64,000 nucleotides of DNA. It comes from Capnocytophaga sputigena (GTDB lineage: Bacteria > Bacteroidota > Bacteroidia > Flavobacteriales > Flavobacteriaceae). The stretch spans positions 310,001 through 374,000 of the forward strand of contig NZ_UAVP01000008.1 of assembly GCF_900446695.1 (NCBI RefSeq), given 5' to 3'. Position 1 is the stretch's first letter. The number at the start of each line of letters is the position of its first letter. The notes beneath the pieces were generated by a model. It made no database searches and was not told the origin of the DNA. It saw only the letters and a list, made by a program, of their open reading frames with translations. The translations under genes and the position numbers were made by a program. This document shows, in pieces, positions 42,452 through 51,370 of the stretch.

Positions 42452-42475
42452 AAAGCCAGCTGGGGAGCTGGCTTT
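42452..42475. terminator. Bidirectional terminator between rnhB and the RM gene
   Basis: AAAGCCAGCT (42452-42461), loop GGGG, AGCTGGCTTT (42466-42475); it serves two converging genes. Confidence 0.82.
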
Positions 42476-42495
42476 GTTGTATTTGTATGGGGGGA

Positions 42496-45400
42496 TTAGG
42501 AATTGATAATTTCTTGGGTTTTCTGTAGGGCTACTATCATTTGTTGATAATGGATAATATCATTGTAGGTGAGGGTTTGCCCTTTGCGGTCTTTGAGCCA
42601 TTTTTGGGCGGGCTGGTAGCCCCCGATGTAGGCTTCCCACGCTTTGAGGGGTACATCTGCGAAATATTGGGTATCGTTGATATATATGTTGCCTTTGTCT
42701 TTTTGCCTAGTATCTACCCATTTTATTTCGGTAATGGTGTTGTTGCCTGCTATGGGGAAAGAGGTGATGAGGGCTTGTAGCTGGGGGCTTTCGAGCAGGT
42801 GTAGCTCTCGCAGGTGTTTGCCTATGGTGGCGTAGTGCTGAAGTTCCTCGTTATCTTTTGGGTAGGGGATGCGGGGGAAGTCTATTTTTAGGAATTCTTT
42901 GTATTGTTCTCTATAGTTTTTATCGTGTAATACGCCATAGCAATAGTCGAAGGCGGTGAGTGGGTTGCCTCCGAGTTTTTTAAGAATTTCGGGGTTTAGG
43001 TTGGGGATTTTATCTAAGGTGTCTTTAAAGTGTCCTTCGCCTTGGAGGTATAGGTAGAGAGGGAAAACATAGGTTGAATCAGCTGCATTATCTAAAATAT
43101 GTAAATCAGTAATACCTTTAGTAACAAACATATAGTTCAAACTTAATTGTCTATTTGCTCTTGATACTACCAAACCTATGTTATTTTCTTTAATAAAGTG
43201 TTGCATTACATTTTTTCGGCTACGTGTTACCAAAGAGGTATCCCAATAGATATAACGTATATCAAAAGGACGATAGGTTATTTTTTTAATGTTTGTTAGC
43301 TCGGATGTTATGGTGTATGCTTCTTTTACTTTGGAGAGTAAGATTTGTTTATCGGTATCTACCAATACAGCATCATTTCCTGTTACTACTCCTACGCTAT
43401 TGATTTTAAAGAGTTCGTTAATAGAAAAACCTTGGTTATATTCTGTTAAGAGGGTATCGTTTTTGGGTACGAAAAGGTAGTTGGGGGCGATGGGATTGAG
43501 CTGGGTAAAGGGTATGGTGTGGAGGTTGTTTTCGTCTAAGAAAGCGAGTTTTTCGGTACGCTTACCATAGAGGTCGTAGTGGTATACTTTGGCGAGTTCT
43601 GTGTTTTTGGGGTTATTTTTTTTGACAAAGATGTTGATACTTACGCCTTGCATAATGTTGAATACGTTTTCGTCGGTTTCGCCACTGGGTGTGGTTTCTT
43701 TTTTACGGCTGTTGCCGTGCAAATCGATGGTATAAATGCTGTCAAAGGTTTTGAGCAGGTGGTAGCGCATCCCGCGAAAGGTGGGATTATCTAAAAAGCC
43801 GTGTGGGTTGATATAGATGAGGATGCCACTGCCGTTTTTCTCGATGAAGTGAGCGCCAAAGCGGATAAACTTGACATAGTCGTCATTTATCCACTTGGGG
43901 TTTCGTTCGGCGAGTTTCTTTTTGGAGTTGGGTTCTTTTTTATAGTCTTCCATTAGGTTCATAATCCAAGAGCCTTTGTTGGTGCTTGATCCGTTGTAGG
44001 GAGGGTTTCCTATGATGCACATTACGGGGGTGTCGCGCTTTATGCGGTTGGCTTCATTGGCTTCGTCGGAGAGCCAACGGGCGAGGGGTAGGGAACGGTC
44101 GGGGGTGGGTTCTTCGAGGGAGTTGGTGAGGTATATTTGTATGCGGTTGGTGCTCTGGGTGATTTGTGTTTGAGAGAGGAGCATATCGAGCTTTAGGTGT
44201 GCGATGGCGTAGCTTGCCATTAGGAGTTCGAATCCGTTGAGGCGTGGCAGGAGGTGTTCTTGGACGTAGTTTTGCCAAATGCCTTGTTGGCTGGCGAACT
44301 GCTGGGCTATATACTCGATGATTTGGGCAAGGAAGGTGCCTGTACCAGTGGCGGGGTCGAGTATTTGTACGCGGTGGTATTCTTTTTCTTCTATATCGAA
44401 GCCTGCTATTTTGTTGTCTTGCTGGGTTTGTACTTTTATTTTGGAGGTATCGGCGATGCCTTGTGGGAGGTGGAATTGCTCTTTGAGTAGGGTATCGAGG
44501 GTACGCACCATAAAATTGACTACGGGCAGGGGTGTGTACCATACGCCGAGGTCTTTGCGTACTTGGGGGTCGAAGGCTTCGAGGAAGTCTTCGTAGAAGT
44601 GTACGATGGGGTCTTTGGAGGCATCTTTGCCATAGGAGGCGAGCATTTGAGCTACATCGCAGGCGAGATACATTTGCACGAGGTCGTCGATAACCCAGCT
44701 GATACGAGTATCAACCTCCATTCCTGCGATATATCCGAATAGTTTTTTGAGGAAGGGGTTGGAGGCGGGCAAGAGCTGGTAGGCTTCTTGTCGGCTAAAG
44801 GTTGGGAGGGTGGGGTCGTGATAGCGTGCGGTGAAGAGCCCATAGGTAATGGTTTGGGCGTACATATCGGCGAAGTCTTTAGGGGAGATGTCGTGAATGA
44901 GTACGTTGCTAAAGGCGGTGAGCTGGTCGGTAAGGTCGGTTTGTATGCCTTTTGTATGGTCTTCGTTGAGTGCTTTTTCGATGATTTTGGAGAGTAGTTG
45001 TGCTTTGGCAGCCATTAGGGTAACGAGGTCTTCGGCTTTGGCGATACCAGAGGGCTCGAAGGAGCCGAAATTTTGGATATAGGTAAGGAAGGTATCGAAG
45101 TTTTCGGGTAGGGGTGTGATGCCTTTGTCGGTTACTTTTGCGATGGCTATAGAATGTAGGAGTTCTTCATTTCGGTAGAAATGGAAGGTGAGGTAATCGG
45201 TAAATATAAGGTTGGTGAGTGATTTTTTGTAGCGGTCGAACTGTTCTTTGTTGCCGTTTTTGGACTTTTCGCCTTTGAGGTCTTTGTCGTTAATGTCTTT
45301 GGTTTCGATGAAACCGATGGGCAGGTCGGCGTGAGTTAGGATATAGTCGGGTGCGCCACAAGCTTGTCGCTTGGGTTCGTTGATGATATTGAGTTTTGGG

Positions 45401-45504
45401 AGGAGGCTTTCTAATAGGTTTTTAAGCAGGGGACGGTAGGAGTGTTCGGTGGCTTTGCCAGAGGTATATTGGGTATTGAGGTCTGTGATATAGGTATTAA
45501 GCAT
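42496..45504 (-). CDS. Single-chain (type IIG/ISP-like) restriction-modification enzyme
   Basis: 1002 residues. The N terminus has a PD-(D/E)xK nuclease core: D53 in GAPDYIL and E67/K69 in GFIETKD. A helical linker follows, then an N6-adenine methyltransferase: motif X WYTP (322-325), motif I ILDPATGTGTFL (381-392) and motif IV NPPY (500-503). The C-terminal ~450 residues would recognise the DNA target and resemble the ISP-type specificity domain. No helicase is present, unlike the translocating LlaGI-type ISP enzymes. One polypeptide would methylate and cut. It is divergent from no partner gene and stands next to a KAP-like NTPase, a typical defence context. Confidence 0.88.
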   Translation of the reverse strand: MLNTYITDLNTQYTSGKATEHSYRPLLKNLLESLLPKLNIINEPKRQACGAPDYILTHADLPIGFIETKDINDKDLKGEKSKNGNKEQFDRYKKSLTNLIFTDYLTFHFYRNEELLHSIAIAKVTDKGITPLPENFDTFLTYIQNFGSFEPSGIAKAEDLVTLMAAKAQLLSKIIEKALNEDHTKGIQTDLTDQLTAFSNVLIHDISPKDFADMYAQTITYGLFTARYHDPTLPTFSRQEAYQLLPASNPFLKKLFGYIAGMEVDTRISWVIDDLVQMYLACDVAQMLASYGKDASKDPIVHFYEDFLEAFDPQVRKDLGVWYTPLPVVNFMVRTLDTLLKEQFHLPQGIADTSKIKVQTQQDNKIAGFDIEEKEYHRVQILDPATGTGTFLAQIIEYIAQQFASQQGIWQNYVQEHLLPRLNGFELLMASYAIAHLKLDMLLSQTQITQSTNRIQIYLTNSLEEPTPDRSLPLARWLSDEANEANRIKRDTPVMCIIGNPPYNGSSTNKGSWIMNLMEDYKKEPNSKKKLAERNPKWINDDYVKFIRFGAHFIEKNGSGILIYINPHGFLDNPTFRGMRYHLLKTFDSIYTIDLHGNSRKKETTPSGETDENVFNIMQGVSINIFVKKNNPKNTELAKVYHYDLYGKRTEKLAFLDENNLHTIPFTQLNPIAPNYLFVPKNDTLLTEYNQGFSINELFKINSVGVVTGNDAVLVDTDKQILLSKVKEAYTITSELTNIKKITYRPFDIRYIYWDTSLVTRSRKNVMQHFIKENNIGLVVSRANRQLSLNYMFVTKGITDLHILDNAADSTYVFPLYLYLQGEGHFKDTLDKIPNLNPEILKKLGGNPLTAFDYCYGVLHDKNYREQYKEFLKIDFPRIPYPKDNEELQHYATIGKHLRELHLLESPQLQALITSFPIAGNNTITEIKWVDTRQKDKGNIYINDTQYFADVPLKAWEAYIGGYQPAQKWLKDRKGQTLTYNDIIHYQQMIVALQKTQEIINS

Positions 45505-45531
45505 ATTGTTTTGTTATTAAGAGTGAGGGGA

Positions 45532-45563
45532 CAAAGGTAGTGATAATTGGGAAAATGAGCAAA
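45532..45563 (-). promoter_or_regulatory. Promoter of the RM gene
   Basis: On the minus strand: TTTG (45560-45563), 20 nt, TACCTTTG (45532-45539), full consensus. Confidence 0.72.
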
Positions 45564-45571
45564 TACAAAAA

Positions 45572-45596
45572 AAGCCTCTTCGCTTGAAAGAGGCTT
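45572..45596 (-). terminator. Terminator downstream of the KAP NTPase gene
   Basis: AAGCCTCTT (45572-45580) pairs with AAGAGGCTT (45588-45596), with a T-run on the minus strand. The hairpin and flanks are near-copies of the terminator at 47750. Confidence 0.78.
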
Positions 45597-45768
45597 GTAA
45601 TTCGCTTTTAAAGTGCCTGTTTTACTGCTAGTGTAAAAGGACACTGTGAGATAATGCTGTTGTACTTTCACAATATAAAAGTACCACTTTTTTACGTGGG
45701 CAATAATATATACTAAATTCTCCTATAAGATATCAAGGTAAGAGCAAACATAGGGAAATTTGTTTTTC

Positions 45769-47610
45769 TTATGAGTTTTGTAAATGATTAATAATATTTT
45801 TGAGCAGTTCGTTGAAATTGTTATATACATACCATTCGGGTCCTGATCTTAATTTAGTAGCTTTTTTCTCAATAGATTGTTGTAATTGTAAGTAGAAATC
45901 TTTTTCTTTTTGCAAAACTTCTTCTCTATAGTAGATATATCTATGATTGAAGATTTCGGACAATCTTACTCTTAAATCTATCTTATCATTGTAAAATTTG
46001 GAAATAGTTTTACCATTGATATATTTAAAAATAGGAATTGTGTTATATTTATTCTTTACTTGATGCTCAAAATGGTCGAAATCATTTTTTAATATATTGA
46101 TTAAGTTTATACTGTCTTGTTTGTATTTTTCTTGTTCTTTTTCATTATTGATTGTAAGACAAAGGTCTATTATCTCTTTCTGATTTTTATCCACATCGCT
46201 TCTTCCTTTAATATAGAGTAATTTGTTTGGTAACTCAGGGTCATATACGAATTTGTCTTTACCTTTTTTTATTCCTTTAATGATTCTTTCCTTTAGGGTT
46301 TTCTTTTTGACTTTTAACGGGTTGTTAAAATCTAATACAAATCTATAAACGGAATGATAATCTCCTAAACCATACTCTCCTTTATCTACATAAGATAGCA
46401 TTTCTTTTAACAACTGCTCATAAGTGTCATTGCTCATACTAAACACTTCATTGAATTTGATTCGATTATAAGTGATATAGCACTCTGGAATAGTGTTGTC
46501 TTTGGATATTTTATATTTTTCTTTGATATCTTCTTCAAATAATTTTTCATCTAGAATATTGATTCCTACTATGTAATCAAAGATGGGTTCATGGAAATAA
46601 TAACTAACGTTGTTTTGATAGTAATATTTAAAATCTATTTTCTCAAGTATTGTTTCCTCTTTATCTTTTTCCTCATCAGATGAAGATTTGTTATTTAAAT
46701 ATCTTTCAATATCTTTTATACTAAATCCAATTATATTGCCTATCTCATCTTTATTTTTCTTAGTAACATATCCTCCTTTGTGTTCTATGGAAATAGCTAT
46801 TGTAAATAATAGGGTTTCTTTCAAGACAGTATTTTTGTTTGATTGTATGTAATTAATACTGGGGGCTATTTTTTCTATTTGTGAATGGATATCGTGATAA
46901 CGGGTTAAAATAAATTTTAAAGTACGTATATTTTTGTAGTCTTGGAAAAAACTACAGATAAAGTTTTTTTCTTTTTGTAAGAAATTTGTATATTCTGAGA
47001 AACTTTGAAATTCATTTTGTATAAGAGTGTCAAAAACTTCTTCTATATTGATTTTATATTCTATTTCTCTACCTATTAGTTTTTCTTTTATCTCATCAAA
47101 ACTTTCATCTTCTATTTTGTTAGTATTTGCTATGATAATTGTTTTTAGGTTATTGTTTTCAGTGAGGTTGTTTATATAACCTATGAGACTATCTATAGGG
47201 AAAGTTTTGCTTCTTCTTTCTAAGTCATCAAAACAAATAATAAGATTATCAGTTTCTGAGTCTATTACATCACTATTAGGAATTTCGGGGATATATTCTT
47301 TTATTTTTGGGACACTTGAAAGGAGTTTAAAGATTCCTTTTCCCCATTTTAATCCTTTGTTTAAGGAAGGGTATAGTTCTGCTACAATTCTTCTTTCTAT
47401 ATCATCTATGCTTGTAACGCCTGATAGAGAGACTCTAATAGGTTTGTATTTGACACTTTCATTTTTTTTAATGCTTGTTCCCTTTATTTCTTCACTCAGT
47501 TTATTATCAAAGAAATAGGTTTTGCCTACGCCCCATTCTCCTGTGATGAGGAGGGCGTTATTGGATTCTTTGATTAGGTAGTCTTTGACTATATCAATGA
47601 TTTTTTGCAT
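45769..47610 (-). CDS. KAP-like P-loop NTPase, candidate defence protein
   Basis: 613 residues. Walker A TGEWGVGKT is at 23-31 and Walker B IICFDDLE at 124-131, the FDDLE form typical of KAP NTPases. IIIANTNKIEDESF follows as the sensor region. The rest (about 200-613) is helical and charged, with no membrane helix visible, and no recognised effector domain. KAP members include PifA of the F plasmid, which blocks phage T7, so a defence role is plausible but unproven. Base composition is more AT-rich than the neighbours. The gene lies between two copies of one terminator segment and next to a restriction-modification gene. Confidence 0.8.
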   Translation of the reverse strand: MQKIIDIVKDYLIKESNNALLITGEWGVGKTYFFDNKLSEEIKGTSIKKNESVKYKPIRVSLSGVTSIDDIERRIVAELYPSLNKGLKWGKGIFKLLSSVPKIKEYIPEIPNSDVIDSETDNLIICFDDLERRSKTFPIDSLIGYINNLTENNNLKTIIIANTNKIEDESFDEIKEKLIGREIEYKINIEEVFDTLIQNEFQSFSEYTNFLQKEKNFICSFFQDYKNIRTLKFILTRYHDIHSQIEKIAPSINYIQSNKNTVLKETLLFTIAISIEHKGGYVTKKNKDEIGNIIGFSIKDIERYLNNKSSSDEEKDKEETILEKIDFKYYYQNNVSYYFHEPIFDYIVGINILDEKLFEEDIKEKYKISKDNTIPECYITYNRIKFNEVFSMSNDTYEQLLKEMLSYVDKGEYGLGDYHSVYRFVLDFNNPLKVKKKTLKERIIKGIKKGKDKFVYDPELPNKLLYIKGRSDVDKNQKEIIDLCLTINNEKEQEKYKQDSINLINILKNDFDHFEHQVKNKYNTIPIFKYINGKTISKFYNDKIDLRVRLSEIFNHRYIYYREEVLQKEKDFYLQLQQSIEKKATKLRSGPEWYVYNNFNELLKNIINHLQNS

Positions 47611-47631
47611 AACTTCTTTTTAATTACTTGG

Positions 47632-47662
47632 CAAAGGTAGTAAAAATTAGCAAATGAGCAAA
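47632..47662 (-). promoter_or_regulatory. Promoter of the KAP NTPase gene
   Basis: On the minus strand: TTTG (47659-47662), 19 nt, TACCTTTG (47632-47639). The sequence resembles the RM promoter (both begin TTTGCTCATTT). Confidence 0.7.
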
Positions 47663-47749
47663 TTAGTTAATTTTCTAATTGGCTCATTGTTTTGATGATT
47701 TGGTAGAAATTAGGGGGGGAGGAAAATTAGCAATTTGGTGAATACAAAA

Positions 47750-47774
47750 AAGCCTCTTCCAAGCGAAGAGGCTT
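47750..47774 (-). terminator. serS terminator
   Basis: AAGCCTCTTC (47750-47759), loop CAAGC, GAAGAGGCTT (47765-47774); T-run on the minus strand. Confidence 0.85.
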
Positions 47775-47824
47775 ATAATTCGGTTTTTAAGTGGCTATAT
47801 GATAGACTTTGACAAAGTGTAGGA

Positions 47825-49096
47825 TTAGTTGATGATATCAAAGCCGGTGTATTTTCTGAGGACTTCGGGGATTACAATGCCTTCGGGGGTTTGGTAGTTT
47901 TCTAAAATGCCTGCTAATACGCGCGGAAGGGCTAATGAACTGCCATTGAGGGTATGCGCTAAGCGGTTCTTACCGTCGGAGTCCTTGAAACGCAATTTGA
48001 GTCGGTTGGCTTGGAAGGTCTCGAAATTTGATACTGAACTTATCTCTAACCATTTTTCTTGAGCGGTGGAATATACCTCGAAATCGTAGGTTATGGCTGA
48101 AGTAAAGCCTAAATCACCTCCGCACAAGCGCAAAATATGGTAAGGGAGTTTGAGTTCGTTGAGGATGCCTTTCACGTGTTCTATCATTCCTTCTAATGCT
48201 TTGTAAGAATTATCGGGGTGCTCGATGCGCACAATCTCTACTTTGTCGAACTGGTGCAAGCGGTTGAGTCCGCGTACGTGAGCGCCATAGCTACCAGCTT
48301 CGCGGCGGAAGCAAGGGGTATAGGCAGTGCAGCAAATAGGCAAATCGCTTTCGTTTAACAATGTATCGCGGAAGATATTCGTAACAGGCACCTCGGCAGT
48401 AGGGATGAGATAGAGATTATCGACCCCTATGTGGTACATCTGTCCTTCTTTATCGGGTAACTGACCAGTGCCATAGCCTGAGGCTTCATTCACCACGTGA
48501 GGCACTTGAAATTCGTTGTAACCAGCCTCGGTGTTCTTGTCGAGGAAGTAGGTGATGAGAGCGCGCTGTAATTTAGCGCCTTTGCCTTTGTATACGGGGA
48601 ATCCTGCTCCGGTGAGTTTTACTCCTAACTCGAAATCGATGAGGTCGTATTTTTTGGCGAGTTCCCAGTGTGGCAAAGCTTCTTTACCTAAGTTAGGAAT
48701 TTCGCCTGCCTCGAATACTACTACGTTATCGGCTTCGGAGGTACCTTCGGGCACTAACTCATTGGGGATATTAGGCACACGATAGAGCAAATTATTGAGC
48801 TCCTCTACAGTAGTGTTGAGGGTATCGGTAAGGGTTTTGATATCCTCTTTAAGGGTGGCTGTTTGCTCTTTCAGCGCATTGGCTTTATCGGTTTCACCTG
48901 CTTTGAATAGGTTACCGATTTCCTTAGAGAGATTGTTAGATTTCGCCAGTGTTTCGTCTAATGAAAGCTGAGTAGCACGACGTTTTTCGTCTAAGGCGAT
49001 GATGTTGTCTATGAGATGCAATTCTTTGAAATTGCGTTTTTTAAGTCCGCTGAGTACGCGGTCTTTTTCTTCTCTAATAGTGTTTAGTTGTAACAT
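47825..49096 (-). CDS. serS: Seryl-tRNA synthetase
   Basis: 423 residues. An N-terminal tRNA-binding coiled coil (about 30-110) precedes the class II core: motif 2 region FRREAGSYGAHVRGLNRLHQ with FDKVEIV, and motif 3 SLALPRVLAGILENYQ near the C terminus. It charges tRNA-Ser with serine. It is a single gene; a heptamer array (49098-49139) precedes its start, and its own terminator follows. Confidence 0.96.
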   Translation of the reverse strand: MLQLNTIREEKDRVLSGLKKRNFKELHLIDNIIALDEKRRATQLSLDETLAKSNNLSKEIGNLFKAGETDKANALKEQTATLKEDIKTLTDTLNTTVEELNNLLYRVPNIPNELVPEGTSEADNVVVFEAGEIPNLGKEALPHWELAKKYDLIDFELGVKLTGAGFPVYKGKGAKLQRALITYFLDKNTEAGYNEFQVPHVVNEASGYGTGQLPDKEGQMYHIGVDNLYLIPTAEVPVTNIFRDTLLNESDLPICCTAYTPCFRREAGSYGAHVRGLNRLHQFDKVEIVRIEHPDNSYKALEGMIEHVKGILNELKLPYHILRLCGGDLGFTSAITYDFEVYSTAQEKWLEISSVSNFETFQANRLKLRFKDSDGKNRLAHTLNGSSLALPRVLAGILENYQTPEGIVIPEVLRKYTGFDIIN

Positions 49097-49097
49097 A

Positions 49098-49139
49098 GTG
49101 TTAGGTGTTAGGTTTCAGGGGACAGGTTTCAGGGTTGTG
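49098..49139. repeat. 7-bp-period array upstream of serS
   Basis: GTGTTAG, GTGTTAG, GTTTCAG, GGGACAG, GTTTCAG, GGTTGTG. Confidence 0.75.
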
Positions 49140-49167
49140 ATGCTATTCAAATTAGAAAATAAGCTAA

Positions 49168-49512
49168 TTAGCAAAATTCGTCGGTAACATCCTCCCAGCT
49201 ATCATAGCTATAGGGGGTGTTGTTGTAGAAGGCTTCGAAAGGCACAAAGGCTTCATCGGCGGTTGCTACAAAGGTACGGTAATGTGTGAAGGCATCGGGT
49301 GAGTGGTATACGCGTGCTTCTACTTGATAACGGCTTTCTTCGTCGAGTTCTTCGTTTTCTAAAATCGTCTGCACATAGTCGCCGGTATCGCCGTCTTCTG
49401 AGAAAACGACAAAACGGTGTCCGTTATAAGGCAATTCATCAATAAGGGTTTTAATCTCTGGGAGGGTTAAAACAACGGGAGCGTGATACTCATCTGTGAC
49501 AATTCTTTTCAT
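49168..49512 (-). CDS. Small acidic hypothetical protein
   Basis: 114 residues, acidic (many Asp and Glu; ends SYDSWEDVTDEFC), no signal or membrane segment. It has a strand-rich middle (GHRFVVFSEDGDTGDYV; RYQVEARVY). No family recognised. A 7-bp array lies just upstream (49516-49550). Confidence 0.6.
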   Translation of the reverse strand: MKRIVTDEYHAPVVLTLPEIKTLIDELPYNGHRFVVFSEDGDTGDYVQTILENEELDEESRYQVEARVYHSPDAFTHYRTFVATADEAFVPFEAFYNNTPYSYDSWEDVTDEFC

Positions 49513-49515
49513 TTT

Positions 49516-49550
49516 ATTTCAGGTGCTAGGGGTTAGGTTTTAGGTGTAAT
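49516..49550. repeat. 7-bp-period array
   Basis: ATTTCAG, GTGCTAG, GGGTTAG, GTTTTAG, GTGTAAT, directly upstream of the 114-residue gene. Confidence 0.65.
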
Positions 49551-49576
49551 GGTATTTCACCTTTGTTGGGTCTTCA

Positions 49577-49623
49577 ACTTTGCCAAAGGTGCGAGCCGCA
49601 CTGGCAGATTTTTTTGGCAAAGT
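49577..49623. repeat. Repeat family B, full copy
   Basis: ACTTTGCCAAAGGTGCGAGCC (49577-49597) and TTTGGCAAAGT (49613-49623) form an inverted pair downstream of the Rrf2 gene. The 3' arm is not followed by a T-run. Confidence 0.7.
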
Positions 49624-49647
49624 GTAGCGACGCTTTTCATTAGCAAA

Positions 49648-50085
49648 TTACTCTGTAGGGGATAGATATGCGGTTTTATCGATGATCTTTTGAGCGAAAG
49701 AGGCGATGGAATTATTGGTGAGTTCGCGCATAAAATTGTCTCTAAAAGGCTGTACTGAGGTGTGCAGCGGACAAGGTTTTTCGGACGAGCATTCTTTGAA
49801 ACCCATTGCACAAGAAGTAAACTTCTCGGCTTCTCCTATTTGCTTTACCACATTCATTAAAGGGGCTGCTTTTTCTTCATCGGTGAGCCAAAAGCCACCT
49901 CCTGGTCCTTTGTTAGAACTAATGACCTTTTTGCGGGCTAAAGTTTGTAATATCTTTGCCAAAAAAGAGGTGGGAATATGTAACGCTTCGGCGATGTCCT
50001 TAGGGGCTAATCTTTTAGTAGGTGAAGCGTGTAGAGCTAAGTAGATTACTGCATTGATGGCATACTTGCTGGAATTGGATAACAT
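49648..50085 (-). CDS. Rrf2-family transcriptional regulator with cluster-type cysteines
   Basis: 145 residues. The winged helix (residues 1-80) has SKYAINAVIYLALHA, LAPKDIAEALHIPTSFLAKI and the wing GPGGGFWLTD. Three cysteines follow in CX6CX5C spacing (SCAMGFKEC, SSEKPC), the ligand set of Fe-S members such as NsrR and IscR, so it could sense nitric oxide or cluster supply. It starts 16 nt after the acyl-CoA dehydrogenase stop, so it is probably on the same transcript. Target genes are not evident. Confidence 0.9.
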   Translation of the reverse strand: MLSNSSKYAINAVIYLALHASPTKRLAPKDIAEALHIPTSFLAKILQTLARKKVISSNKGPGGGFWLTDEEKAAPLMNVVKQIGEAEKFTSCAMGFKECSSEKPCPLHTSVQPFRDNFMRELTNNSIASFAQKIIDKTAYLSPTE

Positions 50086-50101
50086 ATCTGCTTTCTTTTT
50101 A

Positions 50102-51247
50102 TTATGAGTTTTTATCTATCTGACGGGTAATGACTAATTTTTGAATTTCGGTGGTTCCCTCACCTATGGTACACAATTTAGAATCGCGGAAGAATTTTTC
50201 TACCGGAAAATCTTTGGTATATCCATAACCTCCGTGAATTTGAATGGCTTCGGTGGCTACACGCACACACACTTCGGAACTGTACATTTTAGCCATTGCT
50301 CCTGATAGGGTTACGCGCTGACCATTGTTTTTCTGAAAAGCGGATTTGTGCAAGAGCAGTTCAGAGGCTTCAATTTCGGTTGCCATATCGGCGAGTTTGA
50401 ATCCAACGGCTTGTAAATCAATCAGGCGTTTGCCGAATTGCATACGTTCTTTGGCATATTTGAGAGAGGCTTCGTAAGCGCCTTTGGCAATACCCAAAGA
50501 AAGTGCGCCTATAGAAATACGTCCGCCGTCCAATATTTTCATTGCTTGGATAAAGCCGTCGCCTACGGCACCGAGGCGGTTGGTATCGGGGATGCGGCAG
50601 TCTTGGAAAATCATTTCGGCGGTCTCGCTGGCACGCATACCGAGTTTGTTTTCTTTTTTGCCTGCACTGAAGCCCTTGGTACCGCGTTCTACCGCAAAGG
50701 CAGTGATACCGTGTTTGTCGCCTTTTTCGCCCGTACGAGCAATCACTACGGCGATGTCACCACTTTTGCCGTGGGTGATGAAGTTCTTGGTGCCGTTGAG
50801 CACCCACTCATCGCCGTCTTTCACAGCGGTAGTAGCCATTCCTCCAGAGTCGGATCCGGTGTTGTGTTCGGTGATGCCCCACGCTCCTATCCACTCGCCA
50901 GAAGCTAATTTGGGCAACCAGCGTTGTTTTTGTTCCTCGTTGCCAAAACTGAGGATGTGATTAGTACAAAGGGAGTTGTGAGCAGCTATAGAGAGCCCTA
51001 TAGAGGGGTCGACTTTTGATATTTCTTCAACAATAGCGATATAATCGTGGTAGTCGAGGGCTGAACCTCCATAGATTTCGGGGACTAATATGCCCATAAA
51101 ACCGAGTTCTCCGGCTTTGCGGAATACTTCTATTGGAAATTCCTGACTTTCATCCCATTCCATCACGTGGGGACGGATATATTTTTCAGCGAAGTCCTTA
51201 GCGGCTTCGGCTACCATCTGTTGTGTTTCAGAAAAGTTAAAATTCAT
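50102..51247 (-). CDS. Acyl-CoA dehydrogenase
   Basis: 381 residues, normal length. FAD/substrate motifs: ITEHNTGSDSGGMATTAVK, GTKNFITHGKSGDIAVV, GGRISIGALSLGIAKGAYE. The end IHGGYGYTKDFPVEKFFRD and GEGTTEIQKLVI contains the catalytic base Glu in GEGT. It oxidises a short or branched acyl-CoA with FAD and passes electrons to ETF. The chain-length preference cannot be read here. The Rrf2 regulator follows. Confidence 0.94.
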   Translation of the reverse strand: MNFNFSETQQMVAEAAKDFAEKYIRPHVMEWDESQEFPIEVFRKAGELGFMGILVPEIYGGSALDYHDYIAIVEEISKVDPSIGLSIAAHNSLCTNHILSFGNEEQKQRWLPKLASGEWIGAWGITEHNTGSDSGGMATTAVKDGDEWVLNGTKNFITHGKSGDIAVVIARTGEKGDKHGITAFAVERGTKGFSAGKKENKLGMRASETAEMIFQDCRIPDTNRLGAVGDGFIQAMKILDGGRISIGALSLGIAKGAYEASLKYAKERMQFGKRLIDLQAVGFKLADMATEIEASELLLHKSAFQKNNGQRVTLSGAMAKMYSSEVCVRVATEAIQIHGGYGYTKDFPVEKFFRDSKLCTIGEGTTEIQKLVITRQIDKNS

Positions 51248-51278
51248 TCGTTATATGCTTATATCTAATACCAAGGGG

Positions 51279-51286
51279 CAAAGGTA
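51279..51286 (-). promoter_or_regulatory. -7 box of the acyl-CoA dehydrogenase gene
   Basis: TACCTTTG on the minus strand, 31 nt before the ATG; no good -33 box. Confidence 0.45.
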
Positions 51287-51292
51287 CAAAAT

Positions 51293-51355
51293 AATTACGA
51301 ATTACGAATGATTAATGAGAAAAAAGAATTACGAATGACGAATGACGAGGAACGA
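51293..51355. repeat. 7-bp-period array, ATTACGA/ATGACGA type
   Basis: About eight heptamers of the ACGAATG family, as in the arrays at 25271 and 58699. Confidence 0.7.
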
Positions 51356-51370
51356 GAGGTGGTTGCAAAA

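Noticed and set aside
45411-45671. 86-codon minus-strand frame overlapping the RM start and terminator
   Set aside because: It crosses the RM promoter and the hairpin at 45572 and overlaps the real gene in another frame.
50438-50960. Two long plus-strand frames (about 156-158 codons) opposite the acyl-CoA dehydrogenase gene
   Set aside because: They mirror a strong coding gene on the other strand, have no family resemblance and no promoter.
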